DNA of 64,000 bases from Sediminicoccus rosea (GTDB lineage Bacteria > Pseudomonadota > Alphaproteobacteria > Acetobacterales > Acetobacteraceae), in the NCBI RefSeq assembly GCF_033547095.1, contig NZ_CP137852.1, positions 3,993,001 through 4,057,000 on the forward strand, in the 5' to 3' direction. This document shows positions 21,601 to 29,410 of this stretch, one piece after another. The notes under the pieces were generated by a model. It had not been told where the DNA came from. It searched no databases and worked only from the letters and a program-made list of their open reading frames with translations. A program made the translations under genes and the position numbers. Every line of letters begins with the position of its first letter. Position 1 is the first letter of the stretch.

Positions 21601-22329
21601 ACCACCAGAGACATTCCCATCCAGCCGTGCCGTCACACCGGGCTGGGTGAAGACAAGGCCCGCGCCGCCCGCCCCCTCACCGCCCCCGGGTGACGCAAAC
21701 CCGCCAGCGCCACCAGCGCCGCCCGTGACCGACGCCGTGAGCGTGCCCAGATTGCCGGTGCCGGTGATGACCGCGCCAATACCCCCAGCCCCGCCGCCAC
21801 CGCCGCCCCCCTGCGGAACACCGATGATCTGGAAGGGGACCGAGCCACCAGCGCCGCCCGCACCGCCCGTGACCGCCGTGCTGGGCAGGCCCGGACCGAC
21901 CCAGCCATGGGCCCCGCCACCGCCACCGCCGCCGCTGGCAAAATTATTCACCGCATCCGCCCCCGGCTGGCCAGCGGCGCCCGGCGTGGCACCACCCAGG
22001 CCGCCGGCGGCGCCCGGTCCGCCATTGGCCGAGCCCGCGCCTCCCGGCCCGCCCGTGACACCGGCACCGCCGCCACCACCGCCTTGCAGCCCGCCATCCG
22101 GCCCGGCAACACCGGCCCCGCCCGGCGTGACCAGGTTGGTGACCCCGCCCGCGCCGCCCGAGCCAGAGTAGTCTGCGCCATTTGCACCCTGCCCGCCTTG
22201 GGCGGCCACCAGGCCCGGCGCCAGCAAGCTCGCACAAAACAGCCAAAGGCCTGCGCGGCCGGGCGATCGACCATGGCGAAGCCGGTTGCGCTGCGAAGAG
22301 CGTGTTTTGGTTGTCAGGCCATCGCCCAT
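18619..22329 (-). CDS. Autotransporter with glycine-rich passenger and beta-barrel domain
   Basis: A 1236-residue type Va secreted protein. The N-terminal 45 residues form an extended basic signal (GLWLFCASLLAPGLVAAQ). Residues about 45-240 are a very glycine-rich tract of GGAGG-like units. Residues about 290-770 carry autotransporter-associated beta-strand repeats of the type LILTGDNTYSGATRI. A linker leads to the C-terminal beta-barrel (about 960-1236), starting near HAVWGTATGVYN and ending in LRYLF, with the terminal aromatic residue expected for Bam recognition. No protease or lipase catalytic motif was seen in the passenger, so an adhesin or biofilm role is the best guess. It is a single gene, convergent with queF. 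Confidence 0.9.
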   Translation of the reverse strand: MGDGLTTKTRSSQRNRLRHGRSPGRAGLWLFCASLLAPGLVAAQGGQGANGADYSGSGGAGGVTNLVTPGGAGVAGPDGGLQGGGGGGAGVTGGPGGAGSANGGPGAAGGLGGATPGAAGQPGADAVNNFASGGGGGGGAHGWVGPGLPSTAVTGGAGGAGGSVPFQIIGVPQGGGGGGGAGGIGAVITGTGNLGTLTASVTGGAGGAGGFASPGGGEGAGGAGLVFTQPGVTARLDGNVSGGGSTGVAIIGSGLTLTINGRVSGGLIDNQIFAAPSIVLGEGTSHLTFGPQASVTGVISNSGALELSVSEGTLSLGGVGDGVISGPGSVRIRQGTVIYAGGSSYTGGTTIDSAGTLILGAGPFVGRLAVPFGPYNTANLPGDVVNNGTLVFAGYVHVIEAVISGTGSVEANTADRLILAGANTYSGNTTIRRGNLSLQGAGTMGDGTGRVIIGSAGVLDISQARSEAGRRVNSLEGQGVVRLGSATLTLGAAGGNSNFAGQITDMPASFPQFSGGGLTIAGGRTVLTGDNTYSGATRIHAGATLQIGDGGTTGTLGTGIMPGPPIPGLRSPGPGPVINEGTLIFNRAGSLTVGHAISGSGSLVQAGPGTLILTGDNTYSGATRIAPGATLQVGNGGTTGSLGIATPGPVINNGMLVFNRAGTLTVANAISGSGGLVQNGPGNLILTGDNTYTGVTRINGGTLSVNGSLDARSVVVLDGGTLGGTGTLPGLVVPSGSTLAPGNSIGTIRIGGDLTLAAGSTTSIEVQGDTADRIQVSGSARLGGVLQLVPLGGRYSFGTSYIIIQAASVTGQFTAINTTGSFGAGVVPQVSATPTELRLTLTPSLLALAAAGGTASGAEGTVRLFGQNVVATAAALDSAARAGGNLSPFFDVYNQPASSIGAAINQLSGEVATASIAMGQLAGAQFLATVLDPLGWGREAMLGGRLRLEEDARAGKRHAVWGTATGVYNRTSGDAADGTAARTTRSSGFVLGLDLLQGAQSLAGIAVAVGESNAGLSNGLGQSRGNYGQIGAYGSTRLGSLTLAAAGAFTFLDVDTRRTIYALGNDRQSGGSGVQVYSLRMEARQDGIAAFGLRALPVAALQLQRVDNSSYAEQSAMTGNAFGLTVAARTNTTLRSELGGQIQGETQWAGRRVQGFARASWAHYLQRDATMNMAFTSLPGAGFTLRGARPEANAALVSLGLETDIMGGVTLGARLDGEWSGNMKQVAGTARLRYLF
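20257..20753 (-). repeat. Internal DNA repeats of the autotransporter passenger
   Basis: The 20-base sequence GGTGTTGTCGCCGGTCAGGA recurs at 20257, 20476 and 20734 (spacings 219 and 258 bases). The surrounding bases encode near-copies of the beta-strand repeat, including NTYSGATRI, GTTGSLG and NRAGTLTV. Such repeats can recombine and change passenger length. Confidence 0.75.
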
Positions 22330-22486
22330 GACCGGATCCTAAAAGAATTCATGAATCGCTGTCTGCGGCTTTTTGCATGCGGAGGGAAGTTATGCTACCG
22401 AACCACAGGGTGTGGCCGGGGCTGAGCGCGAAGCTTGCCGAGAGGATGATCCACCGCTGCGGTGACGCCACTCAGCGGAACACGCT

Positions 22487-23185
22487 CTACCCCCCCGTCG
22501 CCGTCCGGAAGCTCGTCTCCACCTCCGCGATCAGGGTCGCCGGATCGGGCAGCACGAGGCCACCGCGCCCGGGGGAGGCCAGCCCCTCCCGCGTCAGCGC
22601 GCCCAGGATGCGCGTCACCACCTCCCGCCGCGTCCCGATCCGCGCCGCCAGCTCGTGATGCGGCCGTGGCGGCGAGACGACGACGCCCTCGCCCTCCCCC
22701 ACGACGCGCGGGCGGGACATCCGCAGCAGCAGGGCGATCAGGCGCGGCCGCACCGGCAGGATCGTCAGCTCCAGCAGGCGCGCATCCTTCTCCCGCACCA
22801 GCGCCGCCAGCATGCGCATCACCTGGTGCGACGCCTCGGGCGTGGAGAGCGCGAAGGACATGAAGGGCGCGGCGGCGATCACGCAGACCCGTGCGCGCGT
22901 CAGCGCCACCACGCCGACCGAGCGCGGCCCGCCATCGATCGCCGCGATCTCGCCGAAGAACTGCCCGGGGCCCAGCTCGTTCAGGATGATCTCGTGCCCG
23001 CCCGCGCTGCGCATGACGATCCGCACCTCGCCCTCGGCGATGAAGAAGACGTCCCGCGCGGGGTCGCCCGCCTCCAGCACGGTCTGCCCCGGCTCGAAGC
23101 CGTGCCAGCGTGCGGCGCCCGCCAGCGCCTCCAGCGCCTCGGCCGCGAAGGGCCGGAAGAAGGGGAAGCGGGCGAGGTCGTCCAT
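22487..23185 (-). CDS. Crp/Fnr-family transcriptional regulator
   Basis: A 232-residue regulator. The N-terminal cyclic-nucleotide-binding-like fold spans about residues 8-120 (GQTVLEAGDPARDVFFIAEG and LGPGQFFGEIAAIDGGPRS), and the C-terminal winged helix about 150-225, with the recognition region HHELAARIGTRREVVTRIL. There is no N-terminal cysteine cluster, so it is not a classical oxygen-sensing FNR. The GEIAAIDGGPRS segment resembles the CRP phosphate-binding cassette (GELALIYGTPRAAT in CRP), but the ligand is uncertain. I chose the ATG at 23185 (MDDLARFPFF); the frame is open further upstream. No obvious target gene is adjacent. Confidence 0.88.
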   Translation of the reverse strand: MDDLARFPFFRPFAAEALEALAGAARWHGFEPGQTVLEAGDPARDVFFIAEGEVRIVMRSAGGHEIILNELGPGQFFGEIAAIDGGPRSVGVVALTRARVCVIAAAPFMSFALSTPEASHQVMRMLAALVREKDARLLELTILPVRPRLIALLLRMSRPRVVGEGEGVVVSPPRPHHELAARIGTRREVVTRILGALTREGLASPGRGGLVLPDPATLIAEVETSFRTATGG

Positions 23186-23464
23186 CGTGCAGGGCTCATC
23201 AGGCGGATTCGGAGCCGGCAGTCTGGCATGGCGGTGGCGGCGCGTCTCATGCCGCGTCAGGGTTCGGGATGTCATGCGGGCCGGGTGCCTCCTGGAGCTG
23301 GACCCGCGCATGCTCCACGGCGGCATGGCGCGCGGCTGTGACCCAGCGCACCCACGAAGCGGACGGTCTCCGCCCAGTCTCCGTGTGGATGATTTGCGAG
23401 GCACGGAGCTTCTGGGCGAAGCTTGTGCCCTCGCGTCACATGACCGGCCGATGGAGGGTCAGGT

Positions 23465-24603
23465 TTGGTATCCGCGCCGGCCCAGGCGGCGCCCTCTTCC
23501 TTGCTGGCCTTCGATGGCTTCGTCCTGGACCTCAACCGCGGCGTGCTGACGGCCGAGGCGCGGGAGGTGGTGCTGCGGCCCAAGACCACCGCGGTGCTGG
23601 CGCCTCTGCTGGCCCATGCCGGGCAGGTCGTCCCCCGTGAGGCGCTCGTGACCGCCGTCTGGGGGGACCTCGCCGTCACCGATGACAGCCTGACGCAATG
23701 CGTCTCGGAGATCCGCCGCGCGCTGGGCGCCGATGCGGCGCGCATGCTGGAGACCCATGCCCGGCGCGGCTACAGGATGGCGACGCGGCCGCGCCCGTCG
23801 CGGCAGCGCCGTCCTCCTCCTCCTGGGGGCAGGGCTGGGCGCCGGTGGAGCAGGGACACGCCATGCGGGACGGCACAGGGCCCTGAGAGGACCGGTTGCG
23901 GGCAAGCCTGCCCCCCTACCTCCGCGCGCTCGAGGTCGAGCCCCGCCTGGGCAACGCCGCCGCCCAAGCCGCCTTCACCCATCTGAACCTGCGGATTAAC
24001 GGGTTCAGCCAGGATCCGGAGCCGGACCTGCGAGAGGGGGCGCGTCTCGCGGCGCTGGCCATGGAACTGGCGCCGGAGGCCTCCACATCGCTTTCGGCCC
24101 AGGCGACGGTGCTGCGGCACCAGGACCGCTTCGCCGAGGCGCTGCCCCTGCATGAGCGCGCCGCGGCCGACCCCGCCCGGGTGAATGACCAGGCCAATGC
24201 GGGCCTGATGCATCTGCTGCTGGGCGACCCCGAGGCCGCCCAGCCGCCGCTGCGCGCGGCGCTGGAGAGAGCACCCTGGCACACCTTCTCGCCGAACTGG
24301 CGGGGCCACCTGGCCCTGCTGCTGGCCGGCGAGGCGGACCAGGCGGCCGAGGCCTTCCTCACCGCGGACCGGCTCCATTACCTGCCCGCCGAGCGGCCCT
24401 TCCTTCGCCTGGCCGCGCTGCTGGGCGCCAGGCGTTCGGCCGGGGCGGAAGCGCTGAATGCCAAGCTGCGCCAGCAATTCCCGGCGCGGACGGAGCCTCG
24501 GCGGGCGGCCCTTGCCTCGAACGAGCCACGCTATCGCGCCCTGTTCGAAACGGCGGTGCTGACGCCGCTGCGCCAGATGGGCTGGTTCCAGGCGGCGCAA
24601 TAG
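23465..24603 (+). pseudogene. Frameshifted CadC-like winged-helix / TPR regulator
   Basis: Three pieces of one apparent gene lie in three different frames. The first (from about 23465) encodes a complete OmpR/CadC-type winged helix (FDGFVLDLNRGVLTAEARE through TQCVSEIRRALG and ETHARRGYRMA). Next, in the +1 frame (about 23795-23885), comes a short hydrophobic stretch, AVLLLLGAGLGAG, like the membrane segment of this protein class. The third frame (23887-24603) encodes tetratricopeptide-like repeats (ARLAALAMELAPEASTSLSA, RFAEALPLHERAAADPA). Winged helix, membrane segment and TPR is a known order for membrane regulators. The start is uncertain (TTG at 23465). The TPR part could instead be translated alone from TTG 23896. 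Confidence 0.65.
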
Positions 24604-24949
24604 GCGCGGCGGCCCAGCCCGAAGGCGGCATGGCCGCCCCAGCCCCGGGCCCGGACGCCGAAATCGGCTTTCGGAGAAACTCGGGTCCGGGGCCACCCCA
24701 CTGATTTAGTGTAATTTTTCGGGAAAACTCGGCTCTTCGGGATTTCGTGGCGCCAATTTCGGCATGGCTTCGGGATTCCCGTGGCCGGGCCGGCCTCTGG
24801 TCGCCGCATGGATCCCAGCCGAACCACCGCCATGCCCTGTCCCTGCCCGATCCCGCCGCGCGGCGATCGGGCTGTGACTCCGCGCACAGCATGGCGCGCC
24901 GGAGATTGGGCAAGAGGATCCTCACCGCCGAGCCGCCAGGAGGGCTGAC
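24604..24949. other. 346-base intergenic region without a recognisable gene
   Basis: I see no convincing coding sequence here. The notable feature is a small AT-rich island near 24705-24730 (TTTAGTGTAATTTTTCGGGAA), including TTTTC-GG-GAAAA, which is unusual against the GC-rich background. It could hold the promoter of the next gene or be a remnant of inserted DNA; the sequence does not decide. Confidence 0.4.
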
Positions 24950-25741
24950 ATGTTCCCAAGCCGTGAAAACCATGTCGCGCACAGCAACCCAGGGTTGATT
25001 TCAGGCCTGCTCGCGGCGGGCCTGTTCCTGATGGGCGCGCAACCCCTGGCTGCACGCGAAGCCCCGGCGGAACCACTCGAGGAGGTGGAGGCCTTCGTCG
25101 CGGGCGAGGCCCATGGAACCCTCGTCCTGCCCCTCGGTGCGACGGACCGCCAGACGCCCGCCATCGTCATCCTCGCCGATGGCGAGACGCCCGATGGCCG
25201 CGCGGCGCCCTATCTCGACCAGCTGCTCGGCGCCGGTCTCGCCGTCCTGGAAATGGCCACGCTGCCGGGGGACTCGCTGGAGGCGGTGCTGGTGGCGCTG
25301 GCCCGCCACCCGCGCGTGCTGGGCGAGCGGATCGGCCTGCTCGGCTTCGGCCTGGGCGCGCGCCAGGTGGCCGCCCTGCCCGATCCCATGGCCGCTCGCG
25401 CCCTGCTCTATCCGGGCTGCGCTGGCATGGCGCCCGCCGCCATGCCGGGCCAGGCCGTGCTGCTGATGCATGGCGATGCCGATGCGGCCAATCCGGCGCC
25501 CGATTGCGCGCGGCTGGGCGAGGCGCTGACCACGGCCGGCGCGCGGCTGCGGCTGCGCCTCCTGCCCGGCGCCTCCTATGCCTGGGACCGGCCGGCCTTC
25601 GCGGGCGAGGGCCATGCCCGGCTGCCCCGCCCCGATGGCGCGGGCCGCGTCGAGGCGCATGCCTGGCCGGAGATGACGGCCCTCTCGGCCGCCGAGGTCG
25701 CGGGCTTCTTCGCGGCCAGCCTGCTGGGGGCGCGGCCGTGA
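24950..25741 (+). CDS. Exported dienelactone-hydrolase-like alpha/beta protein lacking the nucleophile
   Basis: A 263-residue protein with a signal peptide (GLISGLLAAGLFLMGAQPLAA) and an alpha/beta-hydrolase fold resembling the dienelactone hydrolase family. The nucleophile elbow, normally G-x-(S/C)-x-G, reads GFGLG here, so the Ser or Cys is replaced by Gly. The later acid region LLMHGDADAANP is present. The protein is therefore probably not a conventional hydrolase; binding or an inactive scaffold is possible. It overlaps the next gene, a BASS-like permease, by four bases (GTGA), suggesting the two act together. The ATG at 24950 was chosen as the first start giving a signal peptide. Confidence 0.7.
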   Translation: MFPSRENHVAHSNPGLISGLLAAGLFLMGAQPLAAREAPAEPLEEVEAFVAGEAHGTLVLPLGATDRQTPAIVILADGETPDGRAAPYLDQLLGAGLAVLEMATLPGDSLEAVLVALARHPRVLGERIGLLGFGLGARQVAALPDPMAARALLYPGCAGMAPAAMPGQAVLLMHGDADAANPAPDCARLGEALTTAGARLRLRLLPGASYAWDRPAFAGEGHARLPRPDGAGRVEAHAWPEMTALSAAEVAGFFAASLLGARP

Positions 25742-26703
25742 GGGTGGCGCTGCTGCCCGCGCTCTCGCGCCTGGGCGATGTCGGACTCTTCGCGCCGCCC
25801 GTGCTGTTCCTGGTGGGCCTCGCCCTGCCGCCCCTCGCGCTGCTGGGCCAGGCGGTGCTGGTGCCCTGCGTCATCGTGCTGCTGGCGATGAGCGTGGGCC
25901 TGGCCGAGCCGGGGCGCATCGCCCCCGGGGAATGGCCGCCCGTCCTGCTGCTCGGCCTGTGCAACCTCGTCCTCGCGCCCGTGCTGGTGCATGGCCTCGC
26001 GTTCGCCGCCGGCGTGGACGAGGCGGGCGGCTGGCTCGTGCTGGTGGCGGCCTGCCCGGCAGCCGGCGGGGCGGCACTCGTCGCCTCGCTGCTGCGCCTG
26101 CCGGTGCGGCCGCTGCTGCTGACGCAGCTGCTCTGCTTCTTCGCCCTGCCGCTGACCGCGCCGCTGATCGCCGGCCTGGTGCTGGAGGGCAGCGTGGTGA
26201 GCGCGGCGGCGCTGTTCCCCCGCGTGCTGCTGATGGTCGCCCTGCCCGCCCTGCTCGGCTACGCGCTGCGCCATTGGCTGGGCGAGCGGCGGCGGGCCGT
26301 CCTGGCGCGGCCCATGCGCGGCCTCGGCGTGCTGGCGCTCTCCGGCATCGCGCTCTCCGTCGCGGCTGGCCTGCCGCGCCTGGGCGTCAGTCCCGCCTTC
26401 TGGGCCGAAGCGCTGCTGGGCCTCGCCCTCGCCTCGGTGGTGGGCGCCGCTCTCGGCCTGACGGCGGCGGCGATGCTGGACCGCGCCATGGCGCCGGGCT
26501 TCGCCCTGGGCGGTGCCGTGCGCAATGTCAGCCTGCTCTGGAGCGCCACGCTCGGCCTCGCCCCGCCCGAGGGCGAGCTGGTGATGATGCTGGGCACGCT
26601 CTGGACGCTGCTGCTGCCGGCGCTGCTCGGGGCCGGCGCGCTGCGCCACTCCCGCGTCGGCCGCGCGCTGGCACTGGCCGTGGTGGCGCTGGCGCTGATC
26701 TGA
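25738..26703 (+). CDS. BASS-like integral membrane transporter
   Basis: A 321-residue protein with about nine or ten hydrophobic segments and almost no soluble part. The layout and the central ACPAAGGAALVASLLRLPV segment resemble the bile acid:sodium symporter superfamily, in which a CP-containing motif lies in a broken helix; the match is weak and the sodium-site residues cannot be confirmed. It starts with GTG at 25738, overlapping the stop of the upstream hydrolase-like gene, so translation is probably coupled. Substrate unknown. parE follows after 77 bases. Confidence 0.7.
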   Translation: MRVALLPALSRLGDVGLFAPPVLFLVGLALPPLALLGQAVLVPCVIVLLAMSVGLAEPGRIAPGEWPPVLLLGLCNLVLAPVLVHGLAFAAGVDEAGGWLVLVAACPAAGGAALVASLLRLPVRPLLLTQLLCFFALPLTAPLIAGLVLEGSVVSAAALFPRVLLMVALPALLGYALRHWLGERRRAVLARPMRGLGVLALSGIALSVAAGLPRLGVSPAFWAEALLGLALASVVGAALGLTAAAMLDRAMAPGFALGGAVRNVSLLWSATLGLAPPEGELVMMLGTLWTLLLPALLGAGALRHSRVGRALALAVVALALI

Positions 26704-26771
26704 GGGCCGTGCCCGCGCCCAAGGTTGCGCGGGACTCCGCCGCCCCTGTATGGTCCGGCTTCAGGGACAGC

Positions 26772-26786
26772 GAACACATCATGAAC
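26772..26786. promoter_or_regulatory. Candidate LexA (SOS) box overlapping the parE start codon
   Basis: GAAC (26772-26775), seven bases, GAAC (26783-26786). On the other strand this reads GTTC-N7-GTTC, the LexA box form known for alphaproteobacteria. The site covers the parE ATG at 26781. It shares the right half TGTGTTC with the box upstream of uvrA. One half is also the Met-Asn codons of parE, so chance is possible. Confidence 0.5.
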
Positions 26787-28751
26787 GATCTCTTCGCGGG
26801 GCGCGGCGGCAAGGCCGTCGCCTCCAGCTACAACGCCGCCGACATCGAGGTCCTGGAGGGGCTGGAGCCCGTCCGGCGCCGCCCGGGCATGTATATCGGC
26901 GGCACGGATGAGAACGCGCTGCACCATCTGGCGGCCGAGATCATCGACAACGCGATGGACGAGGCGGTGGCGGGCCATGCCGACCGCATCGAGGTGGTGC
27001 TGGAGGCCGGCAACTGGATCTCGGTGCGCGACAATGGCCGCGGCATCCCGGTGGACCCGCATCCGAAATTCCCCAAGCTCTCCGCGCTCGAGGTCATCCT
27101 CACCACGCTGCATTCGGGCGGCAAGTTCTCGGGCAAGTCCTACGAGACCTCGGGCGGCCTGCACGGCGTGGGCAGCTCCGTCGTGAACGCGCTGGCCGAG
27201 GCGCTGGAGGTCGAGGTCGCGCGCGGCGGCGAGTTGTTCCGCCAGACCTATGCGCGCGGCAAGCCCACCAGCAAGCTCAAGCGCGAGGGCGAGACGCGCA
27301 ACCGCCGCGGCACCATGATCCGCTTCAAGCCAGACCCCGAGATCTTCGGCCCGCTGGCCTTCAAGGCGGAGCGGCTGTTCCGCCTCTGCCGCTCCAAGGC
27401 CTATCTCTATCGCGGCGTCGAGATCCGCTGGAAATGCGACCCGGCCCTGATCACGGGCGACACGCCCGCGGAATCGGTGCTGCATTTCCCGGGCGGCCTC
27501 TCGGACTTCCTGGCGACCGCCATCGAGGGCCGCAGCGCCGTCGTCCCCACCCCCTTTGCCGACACGGCGGAATTCCCGGACGGCGCGGGGCGCTGCGAAT
27601 ACGCCATCACCTGGCTCGAGCAGGGCGACGGCTTCCTCTCCACCTACGCCAACACCATCCCGACGCCCCAGGGCGGCACGCATGAGGCGGGGCTGCGCGC
27701 GGCCCTGCTGAAGGGACTGCGCGCCTATGGCGAGATGAAGAAGGAGAAGCGTGCGGCCAGCATCACGGCGGAGGACCTGCTGACCGGCCTCGCCGGCATG
27801 CTCAGCGTCTTCATCCGCGACCCGCATTTCCAGGGCCAGACCAAGGACAAGCTGACCAACGCCGACGCCCAGCGCCTGACCGAGAACGCGCTGCGCGACC
27901 GCTTCGACCATTGGCTGGCGGCCGACCCCGCAAGCGCCGACAACCTGCTGGCCTTCGCCATCGAGCGCGCGGAGGAGCGGCTGCGCCGCCGCGCCGAGAA
28001 GGAGACGCCGCGCAAGACCGCCACCCGCAAGCTGCGCCTGCCCGGCAAGCTCACCGATTGCTCGCGCGAGAGCAGCGAGGGCACGGAGATCTTCCTCGTC
28101 GAGGGCGACAGCGCCGGCGGCTCGGCCAAGCAGGCGCGCGACCGCGAGACCCAGGCCGTGCTGCCGCTGCGCGGGAAAATCCTGAACGTGGCCAGCGCGT
28201 CAGCGGAAAAGCTGCGCGGCAACCAGGAGCTGAAGGACCTGATCGAGGCGCTGGGCTGCGGCGTGGGCGAGAAATTCGACATCGCCCGCCTGCGCTACGG
28301 CCGCGTCATCATCATGACGGACGCCGATGTGGACGGCGCGCATATCGCCGCCCTGCTGATGACCTTCTTCTACAAGGAGACGCCGGAGCTGGTGCGCCAG
28401 GGCCGCCTCTACCTGGCGCAACCGCCGCTGTTCCGCCTGCAGGCCGGCGGCAAGAGCGTCTACGCGATGGACGACCGCGACCGCGAGCGCCAGATGAAGC
28501 GCCACTTCAAGGCCAATCAGAAGGTCGAGGTCAGCCGCTTCAAGGGCCTGGGCGAGATGCCCGCCCAGGTGCTGAAGGAGACCACCATGGGGGCGAAGAA
28601 CCGCGTCCTGCTCAAGGTGGTGCTGCCGCCCGAGGAGCGTGCCAGGACGGCCGAGCTGATGGAGGCCCTGATGGGCCGCCGGCCCGAGCTGCGCTTCAAG
28701 TTCATCCAGGACAATGCGGCCAGCCTGGATGCGGAGGCGGTGGACGCCTGA
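26781..28751 (+). CDS. parE: DNA topoisomerase IV subunit B
   Basis: A 656-residue ATPase subunit of topoisomerase IV, which decatenates daughter chromosomes with ParC. The GHKL ATPase site shows EIIDNAMDEAVAGHA and RDNGRGIPVDPHP and the GGLHGVGSSVVNAL lid; the TOPRIM domain shows EGDSAGGSAKQARDRE and TDADVDGAHI. YIGGTDENALHH at the N-terminus and the overall length distinguish it from GyrB, which carries a long insertion in many proteobacteria. I chose the ATG at 26781 (MNDLFAGRGG); the open frame upstream lies in the transporter gene. ParC is at the far end of this window. Confidence 0.95.
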   Translation: MNDLFAGRGGKAVASSYNAADIEVLEGLEPVRRRPGMYIGGTDENALHHLAAEIIDNAMDEAVAGHADRIEVVLEAGNWISVRDNGRGIPVDPHPKFPKLSALEVILTTLHSGGKFSGKSYETSGGLHGVGSSVVNALAEALEVEVARGGELFRQTYARGKPTSKLKREGETRNRRGTMIRFKPDPEIFGPLAFKAERLFRLCRSKAYLYRGVEIRWKCDPALITGDTPAESVLHFPGGLSDFLATAIEGRSAVVPTPFADTAEFPDGAGRCEYAITWLEQGDGFLSTYANTIPTPQGGTHEAGLRAALLKGLRAYGEMKKEKRAASITAEDLLTGLAGMLSVFIRDPHFQGQTKDKLTNADAQRLTENALRDRFDHWLAADPASADNLLAFAIERAEERLRRRAEKETPRKTATRKLRLPGKLTDCSRESSEGTEIFLVEGDSAGGSAKQARDRETQAVLPLRGKILNVASASAEKLRGNQELKDLIEALGCGVGEKFDIARLRYGRVIIMTDADVDGAHIAALLMTFFYKETPELVRQGRLYLAQPPLFRLQAGGKSVYAMDDRDRERQMKRHFKANQKVEVSRFKGLGEMPAQVLKETTMGAKNRVLLKVVLPPEERARTAELMEALMGRRPELRFKFIQDNAASLDAEAVDA

Positions 28752-28765
28752 GGCTCAGAGCGGCT

Positions 28766-28972
28766 TCACAGCGGCTTCTGGGCGCGCTCCAGCAGGCGGG
28801 TGAAGAAGCCGGGCTTCTTCGGCGGCTCGGGGGCGGCGACCTTCGCGGCCTCGGCCTCGGCCTTGGCGCGCTTCTCCTTGTCGCGCAGCCAGGCTTCCAG
28901 CGTCATGCCGGCCTTGGCGGCCCGCTTCGCCTCATAGGCGCGCTGACCTTCGGTGAGCTGCTTCGCGTCCAT
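28766..28972 (-). CDS. Small charged hypothetical protein
   Basis: A 68-residue protein, very rich in Lys, Glu and Ala, with a probable helical coiled region (QRAYEAKRAAKAGMTLEAWL, then DKEKRAKAEAEAAKVAA) and a short C-terminal tail PGFFTRLLERAQKPL. I do not recognise a named family. It is convergent with parE, 14 bases from its stop, and divergent from the DUF1491 gene. GC-rich third positions support real coding. Confidence 0.6.
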   Translation of the reverse strand: MDAKQLTEGQRAYEAKRAAKAGMTLEAWLRDKEKRAKAEAEAAKVAAPEPPKKPGFFTRLLERAQKPL

Positions 28973-29057
28973 CTTCCGCTCCGGGGGAAACTCTCACTCC
29001 TATGTGCCCAGGCGCGGGGCTTGCGGCAAGGGACCGGCAGCGCGTAACGCAACCTCC

Positions 29058-29390
29058 ATGGATGCAAAGGTGAAGGCGCATATCTGGGTCGCCATGGCGA
29101 TCCGGATGTCGGACATGGCGGGCCGCCCGGCGGCGGTGCTGCGGCGGGGCGATCCGGATTCGGGGGGCCTGCTCTGCGTGCTCAACGGGCGCGACGGACA
29201 GGTGGTGCTCGCACAGGCGCGCGATGGCGAGAGCCGCCCGGCCTGGGTGCGCGGCACGGGCCCCGCGCCCGTCACCCCGGACGTGGCCGATGCCTATGTG
29301 GAGCGCCAGGTGAAGCGCGACCCCGACCTCTGGGTGATCGAGTTCGAGGCGCCCGACTACCTGCCGCCCTTCGAAGCGAGGACGATCTAG
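29058..29390 (+). CDS. DUF1491 family protein
   Basis: A 110-residue protein. The N-terminal KVKAHIWVAMAIRMSDMAGR, the segment AAVLRRGDPDSGGLL and the C-terminal DPDLWVIEFEAPD match the alphaproteobacterial DUF1491 family, which has no known function. It has no signal peptide or membrane segment. The ATG at 29058 gives the usual family start. It reads away from the small gene at 28766-28972 and ends just before a tandem-repeat block. Confidence 0.85.
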   Translation: MDAKVKAHIWVAMAIRMSDMAGRPAAVLRRGDPDSGGLLCVLNGRDGQVVLAQARDGESRPAWVRGTGPAPVTPDVADAYVERQVKRDPDLWVIEFEAPDYLPPFEARTI

Positions 29391-29410
29391 CCGCCCGGGG
29401 TCATTTTTCG

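Noticed and set aside
24604-24949. Insertion-sequence remnant
   Set aside because: The region has an AT-rich spot, but I could not find terminal inverted repeats, target duplications or transposase fragments.
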